NCBI GenBank assembly: GCA_036443405.1
Contig: JAZFYD010000076.1
Span: 1 to 19,298, forward strand
Source of the DNA: JAZFYD01 sp036443405
GTDB lineage: Bacteria; Planctomycetota; PLA2
DNA: 19,298 bases
Direction of reading: 5' to 3'
Below are positions 13,937-19,298 of the stretch, piece after piece; the stretch's first letter is position 1, and the number at the start of each line of letters is the position of its first letter. The translations under genes and the position numbers were made by a program. The notes under the pieces were generated by a model, which made no database searches, was not told the DNA's origin, and was given only the letters and a program-made list of their open reading frames with translations.

Positions 13937-14581
13937 GTGACGGGCCCGATTCCGCTTTCCATCGACGAGCATCCCTCGCTGCACCTCGGTGCCTTTGTCG
14001 CAACGCTGCCCGAGCCGCTCGACGCGATGCCGAGCCCGGCGTGGCTGACGGATCTCCTGCGCGAGGACGCCTCCGCGCCGATGGAACGGTCCGAGGAGAT
14101 TCGCGCGGCGGTGCGCGATCTGTTGCGCGTTGGCGGGTACAAGCCGACGGGCCGCGGCAAACCGGCATCGGAGTATCTCGTGCGCGCGGCGTCACAGGGA
14201 AAACTCGGGCCGATCAACCTGATCGTGGACGCGTGCAACGCCGTGTCGCTACACAGCGGCCTGCCGATCAGCGTGGTCGATCTCGACCGGGTTGCGGAGC
14301 CGTTGCGCGTCGGGTTGGGCGCGCCGGAAGCGTCGTATGTCTTCAACACCGGTGGCCAGGAGATCAAGGTCGCGGGCCTGCTGTGCCTGCACGACGCCGA
14401 CGGTCCGTGCGCGAACGCCGTGAAGGACTCCCAGCGGACCAAGACGTCCGCCGACACGCGTCGCGCCCTTTGCCTCGTGTGGGGGTGCGAAGCGTTCGCC
14501 GAGCACACCGATCGTGCCGTCGCCTGGTATCGCGAGCTGCTCGAGCGCGCGGACGCTAAATGCGCAGCGTTCGCACCGTGA
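13937..14581 (+). CDS. B3/B4 domain-containing protein (PheT tRNA-binding-domain-like)
   Basis: The 214-residue protein resembles the B3/B4 domain of phenylalanyl-tRNA synthetase beta chain as a free-standing unit (COG3382 type). Recognisable elements are KPASEYLVRAASQGKLGPIN, LIVDACNAVSLHSGLPI and VVDLDRV in the middle. Later come LLCLHDADGPCANAVKDSQ and TKTSADTRRALCLVWGCE, in which the family has a D-G-x-x-x-x-P-x-x-D-S-x-x-T type pattern. In PheT this domain edits Tyr-tRNA(Phe); free-standing versions may edit misacylated tRNA or bind amino acids, but their role is not settled. The GTG at 13937 is the first plausible start and has no Shine-Dalgarno. I see only a poor -10 (CAAACT). Its 3' end overlaps the convergent methyltransferase-like gene by 26 bp. 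Confidence 0.8.
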   Translation: MTGPIPLSIDEHPSLHLGAFVATLPEPLDAMPSPAWLTDLLREDASAPMERSEEIRAAVRDLLRVGGYKPTGRGKPASEYLVRAASQGKLGPINLIVDACNAVSLHSGLPISVVDLDRVAEPLRVGLGAPEASYVFNTGGQEIKVAGLLCLHDADGPCANAVKDSQRTKTSADTRRALCLVWGCEAFAEHTDRAVAWYRELLERADAKCAAFAP

Positions 14582-15278
14582 ACGCGCCGGCCTGGTTCGA
14601 GCCGAGATAACTCAGCGCGTGGCGCAGGCGGCGTGAGATCTTCCACGCGCTATCGAGCCGGTCGCCGACCAGCACCAGGCGGTTCTCCCAATCGTCCAGA
14701 GTGATCAGCCGCGCCCTGGAGAACGGCGCGGTCACCTTCTCATAGAGCTCGCGCCAACTCATGCCGGGGACATCGAGCAGGTTGTAGAGCGCGACTCCGT
14801 TTCTCGAGAGTGCGTTGCGGATCAGATCCGGCATCACCTCGTAGCTCACCTCGGGTTTCGTCACGCCGTCCTCGGCCGGGTACGAGAGGTCTTCGAGGAT
14901 GAAGTCGTAGCGCGCTTTCTTGCGGCGCAGCCACTTCGAGGCTTCGGACTCATAGAGCCGCACCGCGCCCGCCCACGGTTCCGACAGCTCGCGAAAGATC
15001 GCTTCGCCATCGCGGGACAGATCCACCGCGTCGATCGGGTCGCCGAATCCCATGCCGCGCATCGGCGCCACGACGCCACCGCCGGCGAAACCCAAGAGCG
15101 CCATCCGCGGGCCCGGCGAGAGCATCGCGCCGCACGCCGCGAGCACGTCGAACAGCGTGTCCGTCGGGCCCGGCCGCGCGAGGATCTCAGACAAGACGAC
15201 GTCGTCCTGCAGGATGCGCGCGCCGCGTCGGGTGCGCACTACGCGCGTACCCCGGTTGTTCGCCCGGCTCCTGGTCAT
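14556..15278 (-). CDS. Spermidine synthase-like / SAM-dependent transferase-fold protein
   Basis: The 240-residue protein looks like the Rossmann domain of polyamine aminopropyltransferases and class I methyltransferases. MALLGFAGGGVVAPM (59-73) is the glycine-rich nucleoside-binding loop, and DAVDLS (D86) the acidic residue at the end of strand 2. RYDFILEDLSYPAEDG (123-138) corresponds to the strand-4 region where spermidine synthases have D-V-I-I-x-D. The Arg-rich first 20 residues (MTRSRANNRGTR...) are unusual and may be a tail or reflect a start placed too early. The substrate is unknown, and I cannot tell aminopropyl transfer from methyl transfer. The ATG at 15278 overlaps the preceding stop as ATGA. 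It is the last of four overlapping genes. Confidence 0.65.
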   Translation of the reverse strand: MTRSRANNRGTRVVRTRRGARILQDDVVLSEILARPGPTDTLFDVLAACGAMLSPGPRMALLGFAGGGVVAPMRGMGFGDPIDAVDLSRDGEAIFRELSEPWAGAVRLYESEASKWLRRKKARYDFILEDLSYPAEDGVTKPEVSYEVMPDLIRNALSRNGVALYNLLDVPGMSWRELYEKVTAPFSRARLITLDDWENRLVLVGDRLDSAWKISRRLRHALSYLGSNQAGAFTVRTLRI

Positions 15279-15616
15279 CCGGCGGTTTCCGCGGCCTCGG
15301 CGAGGCTTGCCTGTGTGATGTCGAAGTGACTCGCGTTCCAGACGGCGACGCCGTCCACGATCCAGATCGCCTGCGGCGATTTGTGTTCGACGCCGGTTTG
15401 TTGCGCGGCGGTGTGGGAAAGCTCGCGCCGGTTCACGACGTCGATCCAGCCGGTCGGCACACCGGTGTGTTCGGACACATACGCCTCGTACTCGGCGAAC
15501 GCGCGGCTGCTGATGCTACAGCGTCCGGAGTGTTTGAAGAGCAGGAACCGTTCTGCGCCGAGGGCGGCGTCCAGGCTCGCGCGGTCGAGAATCTCGTTGG
15601 GGATTTCGTTGGCCAT
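15275..15616 (-). CDS. YtxJ/BrxC-like monothiol redox protein (DUF2847)
   Basis: The 113-residue thioredoxin-fold protein has the hallmark FLLFKHSGRCSISSRAF (24-40), with the single active cysteine C33. YtxJ/BrxC proteins of bacillithiol-using bacteria have KHS-x-x-C-x-IS at the same place and act on mixed disulfides between protein and bacillithiol. The rest (VNRRELSHTAAQQTGVEHKSPQ ending in PQ before IWIVDG) is the cis-proline side of the fold. No bacillithiol synthesis gene (bshA, bshB, bshC) is in this window, so the thiol partner is inference. The ATG at 15616 shares one base with the preceding TGA, and the stop overlaps the next ATG. The neighbouring nitroreductase would be consistent with a redox-related unit. 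Confidence 0.8.
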   Translation of the reverse strand: MANEIPNEILDRASLDAALGAERFLLFKHSGRCSISSRAFAEYEAYVSEHTGVPTGWIDVVNRRELSHTAAQQTGVEHKSPQAIWIVDGVAVWNASHFDITQASLAEAAETAG

Positions 15617-16098
15617 CAAAGGAGTCCGATCACGAAGTAGTAGGAGATGACACCGGCCGCGGCGAGTTTCAAGACGGTGCCGAGCATCGTGCCGACGAAC
15701 ACGCCCCACGCCGCCTTGACCGCGCGCGAGTCCGGGCGTCCGGCGAGCACCTCGCCCACCATCGCGCCCAGGAACGAGCCCAGGATCATTCCGAACGGCG
15801 GAAACCAGATGAGGCCGGCCAGCATGCCGCCGAACGCGCCCCACGTGCCGCCGCGCGACGCGCCCGCGCGCTTGGCGCCCCACGCGGGCACGACGTAATC
15901 GAGCGCGGTCACGCCCGCGGCGAGGAGGCCCATGACGATCAGCAGCGTGTTCGAGACGGCCGCCTCGCCGCGCGCGAACCACAAGACCAACAACGCCAGC
16001 CAGCTGATCGGCGGGCCGGGGAGTATCGGCAGAACGCAGCCGATCAGTCCGACCACGCAGAGCGTTCCACCGAGCGCGATCAGAAAGAGGGTGCCCAT
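15616..16098 (-). CDS. DUF456 family membrane protein
   Basis: The 160-residue protein is almost entirely hydrophobic, with about four membrane segments. The first is LIALGGTLCVVGLIGCVLP followed by ILPGPPISWLALLVLWF. Two later segments are glycine-rich (GGTWGAFGGMLAGLIWFPPFG and GSFLGAMVGEVLAGR), typical of the small DUF456 family. The family's function is unknown; glycine-zipper-like helices suggest an oligomeric inner-membrane protein. The ATG at 16098 lies 19 bp inside the nitroreductase gene, and the TGA overlaps the YtxJ-like ATG, so the four genes form a tightly packed operon. Confidence 0.85.
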   Translation of the reverse strand: MGTLFLIALGGTLCVVGLIGCVLPILPGPPISWLALLVLWFARGEAAVSNTLLIVMGLLAAGVTALDYVVPAWGAKRAGASRGGTWGAFGGMLAGLIWFPPFGMILGSFLGAMVGEVLAGRPDSRAVKAAWGVFVGTMLGTVLKLAAAGVISYYFVIGLL

Positions 16099-16793
16099 TT
16101 GTTCTCGTGCACCATGCCGTCGAGCGGAAGCCGGCTCTTTTTCAGGTCCGCCATGTCACCGTATCCGACCGGAATCACGACCGGCACGCAGTGCGAGCGC
16201 GGGATACGGAGAAGCGATTTCACTTTGGCCTCGTCGAACCCTTCCATCGGAATCGTGTCGAGGCCGGCGGCGGTGGCGGCGAGCATGAAGTTCATGGCCG
16301 CGAGCATCACCTGTTTGGTGAGCCAGAACCGGCGATGCACCGCGGGCAGGCTCGGGACGACCTTGACGACGCTCATCAATGGAGCGAGCGTCGCTTTCAG
16401 CAGCCAGCCGATGCCGGCCGGGCCCGTGTCGAACGCGAGCCTGACGTACTTCCTCAGGACGCCGGCGTACTCGTCATTGGTCGCGCCGCACTCTTGTTCC
16501 ATCGCGATCATGCGGTCGAGGTTGTTCCGAACGACCTGGGGGTCCCCGACAAAGACGACGGTCGCCGGCGCGGTCTTGACTTGCGGTTGCGAGAAGCACG
16601 CCGTGCAGAGCCTCTCTTTGATCCGCGGGTCGTTCACCACGACGAAGTGGGTCGGCTGCAGGTTGTAGCCGCTCGGCGCCCAGCGGGCCGCGTTGAGGAG
16701 CTTTTCCAGCAGGCCTTCGGGGATAGCGTCGGTCTTGAAACGGCGCATGGCGCGCCGGGTTTGGGCGAGTTCGGAAAACTGTTCGAGGTCCAT
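16080..16793 (-). CDS. Nitroreductase-family FMN oxidoreductase
   Basis: The 237-residue protein is a flavin enzyme that would reduce nitro, quinone or related compounds with NAD(P)H. The N terminus TRRAMRRFKTDAIPEGLLEKLL and the APSGYNLQPTHFVVV segment (39-53) are the two classic FMN-contacting motifs. The segment IPMEGFDEAKVKSLL and VPVVIPVGYG near the C terminus is also standard. A middle insertion (about 100-150) is longer than in minimal nitroreductases and partly hydrophobic. The ATG at 16793 was chosen over upstream in-frame codons because it gives the normal family N terminus, and a -10-like TACCCT sits 10 nt upstream. No Shine-Dalgarno is present. It is the first gene of the four-gene overlapping operon. 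Substrate unknown. Confidence 0.88.
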   Translation of the reverse strand: MDLEQFSELAQTRRAMRRFKTDAIPEGLLEKLLNAARWAPSGYNLQPTHFVVVNDPRIKERLCTACFSQPQVKTAPATVVFVGDPQVVRNNLDRMIAMEQECGATNDEYAGVLRKYVRLAFDTGPAGIGWLLKATLAPLMSVVKVVPSLPAVHRRFWLTKQVMLAAMNFMLAATAAGLDTIPMEGFDEAKVKSLLRIPRSHCVPVVIPVGYGDMADLKKSRLPLDGMVHENKWAPSF

Positions 16794-16803
16794 TTTGGCC
16801 TTG

Positions 16804-16809
16804 AGGGTA
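16804..16809 (-). promoter_or_regulatory. Candidate -10 element (TACCCT) of the nitroreductase operon
   Basis: On the minus strand TACCCT lies 10 nt before the ATG at 16793, predicting a leader of only a few nucleotides. It is the same hexamer as the plus-strand element before the second SDR gene. Confidence 0.4.
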
Positions 16810-16863
16810 AGTGCCGTGGAACGCAGCGGCAAAAAACCTGGCGGAGTGCTACCGTGGCCATCG

Positions 16864-16892
16864 TTGGAATTTCCAGAAGCAGGCGCTAGCAA
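16864..16892 (+). promoter_or_regulatory. Candidate promoter of the lipoprotein metalloprotease gene
   Basis: TTGGAA (16864-16869) and TAGCAA (16887-16892) are separated by 17 bp. Transcription would start near 16899 and give a leader of about 33 nt that contains the Shine-Dalgarno at 16919-16925. The last -10 base is A rather than T. Confidence 0.35.
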
Positions 16893-16918
16893 GGGATCGG
16901 ACCGTTCGATCCCATGGG

Positions 16919-16925
16919 AAAGGAG
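16919..16925 (+). promoter_or_regulatory. Shine-Dalgarno site deciding the lipoprotein start
   Basis: AAAGGAG lies 6 nt before the ATG at 16932. It favours that codon over the in-frame ATG at 16914, which has no ribosome site and adds only MGKELA before the signal peptide. Confidence 0.65.
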
Positions 16926-16931
16926 TTGGCG

Positions 16932-18752
16932 ATGTCGTGGATATCCAATTCATCGAGCGCGGCGCGGTTCCTTGCCGTGGCGATGCTCCTCTCGGGTGCG
17001 CTCCTCGCATGTAGCGGGCCTAAGAACGACGACGATGCAGGTGGCGGAACGCCCGCTGGAGGTGGCGGTGAGACGCCCAGCGGCGGTGGCGGTGAAACCC
17101 CCAGCGGCGACGGCGGTGAGACGCCGAGCGGCGATGGCGGTGAAACGCCCAGCGGCGATGAAGGGCCGCCCGCCAATCAGAAAGTCCTCATCGAAATTCA
17201 TCGGATGGTGGGGACGCCGGAGTTGAGCCAAACCGGCCTCGACAGGATCAAGGGCATCTTCGCGGAGGCGAACCTCGACCTGCGTTACCAGGACCACGGC
17301 GCCGACATCCCCAGCAGTCCCACGGTTCGATTGGGCGATCTTCACGCGCTCATGACGACGTTCCGCCAGAACCAACCCGGTTCCGGCGAGTGGAAGCTCG
17401 ATCTTCTGATCGTGACGGCACGCGACGGCGGCTCCAACACGCTCGGCATCATGTTCGACCACGGCGGGAACGATTTGAACTCGCTCCCGCGGGAGGGCTG
17501 CGCGGTGTTCCACACCGCCCACGCGAACATGGCGAACGAGGCGGACGAGATGATTCTGACCACCGTCCACGAGTTGGCCCACTGTTTCAACATTCATCAC
17601 ACCGACTGGGATCCCGATCCGAATTTCACGAGCACAGCCTCGTTCAACCGCCACGCGACGATCGAGAGTTACAGCATGGCGGACACCGTGCGTTGGAGTC
17701 TCAGTTCGAAGAGCATCGAGCACATCAAGCATCACGACGGCGACAACGGGAAGTTCGTGCGGCCGGGTCCCGGCGGCATCGAATTCGGATTCATCACTCA
17801 GGATCACGACTCCGCTCACCAGAGCGACCCGCCGGAGAACTATGTGATCGTCACGCGCGAGGGCGCACGGACCCTCGAACGAGGCCGCCCCGTCGACCCG
17901 TCCGCGATCATTCGCACGAGCAACCCGGGCGCCCCCCGCGAGGTGTCCGGTTTGAAGCTCGTTTTGGAGGCGCCGTCGACGAGTTTCCGGCTCGGTGAGC
18001 CCGTGACTCTGACCGTGCGGCTCAAGAACGGCGGGGACACGGTCAACATCTATCAGGCGCTCGCGCCCGAGCAGGGATTCCTCCGCATCGGCGTTCGCGC
18101 GGCGACCACGGATCGCGCCCGCCCGTACCGCCCGATTGCGTGGTCATGCTCGCGCGTTGCGCCCACGCCGCTCAAGAACGGCGCCGAGATTTCGGCGAAA
18201 GTGCGGCTGTTTTTTGGCGCCAAGGGTTGGACGTTCACGAAACCCGGAAAGTACCTCGTAACGGCCGATTTCCCCGCGGGCAACGACCGCGTTACTTCCG
18301 AGCCGCTCACCATTGAGATCAAGGCGGCGCTCGACGTGGCGGCGAGCACCTCGTCGAGGGCGCTGCAGCAACGCTGCCTCGACAAGGACGTCGGTCTCTA
18401 CCTCTACTTCAACGGAGCCTCGCATCTCGCCAAGGCCGAAAGCGCGCTCGAAGACGCCTATGCGGACGCGAAGGCGTTTTCCGCGAATCAAAAGGCAGCC
18501 TACGGTCTTGCGATCGGGTCCAGCCTGGTTCGGCCGACGATCGCGTCGAGCAAGACGGACCGCGTCAGGCCTCCCGACCTGGACAAGGCGGCGACGTATC
18601 TCAAGTCGGCGCTGACGGCGAACGTCGACGCGGACATCGCGGTGGCTGTCAAACAGCAACTCGCCGACGCGTACAAACTCGCCAAACGCTCGAAAGATGC
18701 CGCGGATATCACAAAGGAGATTGAAAGCTACGAGGCTGAAAAGAAGCGTTGA
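16932..18752 (+). CDS. Lipoprotein zinc metalloprotease (metzincin-like) with beta-domain
   Basis: The 606-residue protein begins with a lipoprotein signal peptide: FLAVAMLLSGALLAC, lipobox cysteine C27 followed by Ser, which favours an outer-membrane or surface location. Residues 38-80 are a Gly/Glu/Thr/Pro/Ser/Asp-rich linker of 8-residue repeats. Residues 84-275 are the catalytic domain, with H213-E214-L-A-H217-C-F-N220-I-H-H223 as zinc site and YSMAD (M249) as a plausible Met-turn, followed by SLSSKSIEHIKHH. In metzincins position 8 of the motif is normally Gly; here it is Asn220. Residues 330-455 resemble an Ig-like or proteinase-inhibitor beta-sandwich (LVLEAPSTSFRLGEPVTL). The last 150 are helical and TPR-like. 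The ATG at 16932 was chosen on its Shine-Dalgarno. The next gene encodes another exported protein with a related beta-domain, 17 bp downstream. The protease substrate is unknown. Confidence 0.75.
   Translation: MSWISNSSSAARFLAVAMLLSGALLACSGPKNDDDAGGGTPAGGGGETPSGGGGETPSGDGGETPSGDGGETPSGDEGPPANQKVLIEIHRMVGTPELSQTGLDRIKGIFAEANLDLRYQDHGADIPSSPTVRLGDLHALMTTFRQNQPGSGEWKLDLLIVTARDGGSNTLGIMFDHGGNDLNSLPREGCAVFHTAHANMANEADEMILTTVHELAHCFNIHHTDWDPDPNFTSTASFNRHATIESYSMADTVRWSLSSKSIEHIKHHDGDNGKFVRPGPGGIEFGFITQDHDSAHQSDPPENYVIVTREGARTLERGRPVDPSAIIRTSNPGAPREVSGLKLVLEAPSTSFRLGEPVTLTVRLKNGGDTVNIYQALAPEQGFLRIGVRAATTDRARPYRPIAWSCSRVAPTPLKNGAEISAKVRLFFGAKGWTFTKPGKYLVTADFPAGNDRVTSEPLTIEIKAALDVAASTSSRALQQRCLDKDVGLYLYFNGASHLAKAESALEDAYADAKAFSANQKAAYGLAIGSSLVRPTIASSKTDRVRPPDLDKAATYLKSALTANVDADIAVAVKQQLADAYKLAKRSKDAADITKEIESYEAEKKR
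17043..17162 (+). repeat. Five tandem 24-bp units encoding an 8-residue linker repeat
   Basis: Units start at 17043, 17067, 17091, 17115 and 17139. They encode GGTPAGGG, GETPSGGG, GETPSGDG, GETPSGDG and GETPSGDE. The first and last are divergent and the middle three nearly identical, a pattern of recent duplication. The array lies between the lipid anchor and the metalloprotease domain and probably forms a flexible spacer. Copy number could vary between strains by slippage without breaking the frame. Confidence 0.9.
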
Positions 18753-18769
18753 AGCAAGTCGGATCTCCG

Positions 18770-19298
18770 ATGTGGCGCCTGTCCGTTCTCCCCGTGGTCG
18801 TGGCTCTGCTCATGACCGCGAACTGCTCTAACGGAGTCGGACAGGCGCAGGAGCCCAAAGACGGCAAGCGCGAGGAATCCTCGGCCAAGGCGAACCGCGC
18901 CGCACACGGACTCGAGTTGTCCGTTCATGCGCCGGAGTCCACTCGGCTCGGCGAGCCTGTGTATCTGTGGTTGGTGCTGAAAAACCGGACGAAGAGAGCT
19001 CAAACGGTTCCGCGGCTCGATCCCCGCTACCGGTCTCCGTCCGTCGATCTGCACGGCACTGCGATCGAAATCTCTCCGGTCGGCGGTGCGCCCGTTCGCA
19101 TCGAAGTGCCGGCGGAGCGAGCGGCGCCCATGCGGGTAGCGGCGGGGCAGGCAGAGTCCGTGAAAGTCCCCGTGCACATCACGTATCGGGGGAGCGAGCC
19201 GAACTGGTGGCTTAGAGAACCGGGTAAGTACACCGTGTCGGTCCAATACGGCTTTCGTGCGGGGGAAGAGGCGGCGCGGCTCGACGGCACCGCAACGT
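18770..19298 (+). CDS. Exported protein with lipoprotein-protease-related beta-domain (runs off the window end)
   Basis: From the ATG at 18770 the frame stays open for 176 codons to the window edge, with no stop; the C terminus is missing. The start MWRLSVLPVVVALLMTANCSNG is a signal peptide. C19 has TAN before it, a poor lipobox because of Asn, so cleavage after VGQA is an alternative. A charged Lys/Glu-rich spacer follows (about 27-45). Then comes LELSVHAPESTRLGEPVYL, which closely parallels LKLVLEAPSTSFRLGEPVTL of the preceding lipoprotein, and later PGKYTVSVQYGF parallels PGKYLVTADF. The gene starts 17 bp after the metalloprotease stop, no terminator or promoter is visible between, and only weak ribosome-site similarity exists, so co-transcription is likely. 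No enzymatic motif is visible; a binding or scaffold role is possible. Confidence 0.7.
   Translation, partial: MWRLSVLPVVVALLMTANCSNGVGQAQEPKDGKREESSAKANRAAHGLELSVHAPESTRLGEPVYLWLVLKNRTKRAQTVPRLDPRYRSPSVDLHGTAIEISPVGGAPVRIEVPAERAAPMRVAAGQAESVKVPVHITYRGSEPNWWLREPGKYTVSVQYGFRAGEEAARLDGTAT

Noticed and set aside
16914..16931. ATG at 16914 as lipoprotein start
   Set aside because: The Shine-Dalgarno AAAGGAG lies after it and is placed correctly for the ATG at 16932.

Overview
This is a GC-rich, gene-dense bacterial chromosomal window with no RNA gene, insertion sequence, CRISPR array or prophage gene that I can support. No gene-free stretch exceeds about 150 bp. Clues to the organism are a HEAT-repeat plus VWA protein with an LTGQ...WRRWW junction, a lipoprotein metalloprotease with a Gly/Asp/Ser/Thr/Pro-rich linker, a DCC-type thiol oxidoreductase, and few Shine-Dalgarno sites at first genes of operons. 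Together they suggest an environmental Planctomycetota-like lineage. This is inference from family content, and another GC-rich Gram-negative phylum is possible.

Layout. 1-1625 (-): a type I ABC exporter half-transporter with an in-frame TAG just after Walker B. 1761-4176 (+): a CDP-alcohol phosphatidyltransferase, then a rhomboid protease with a TPR-like tail whose reading frame breaks near 3853-3900. 4177-8834 (-): a compact phosphonate operon, transcribed pepM-nucleotidyltransferase fusion -> ppd -> stand-alone nucleotidyltransferase -> phnW, with GTGA and ATGA overlaps between its last three genes. 8910-9854 (-): a membrane protein with a DCC domain. 9890-10348 (+): a GNAT acetyltransferase. 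10360-10502: an imperfect inverted repeat between convergent genes. 10496-12134: two divergent SDR oxidoreductases. 12138-13871 (-): HEAT-VWA protein. 13937-14581 (+): B3/B4-domain protein. 14556-16793 (-): an overlapping four-gene operon (nitroreductase, DUF456, YtxJ/BrxC-like, spermidine-synthase-like). 16932-end (+): a lipoprotein metalloprotease and a second exported protein that share a related beta-domain. The second runs off the window.

How it may work together. PepM, Ppd and PhnW give PEP -> phosphonopyruvate -> phosphonoacetaldehyde -> 2-aminoethylphosphonate (AEP). The nucleotidyltransferases are predicted to make CMP-AEP. The CDP-alcohol phosphatidyltransferase, encoded convergently about 1.5 kb beyond the operon end, is a candidate to move the phosphonate head group onto a lipid. 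The window may therefore encode a phosphonolipid pathway. The unusual point is two separate nucleotidyltransferase domains in one operon.

Expression signals. First genes of transcription units mostly have a TANNNT hexamer only 6-18 nt before the start codon and no Shine-Dalgarno, which suggests leaderless or very short-leader mRNAs. Two internal operon genes and the lipoprotein gene have clear Shine-Dalgarno sites.
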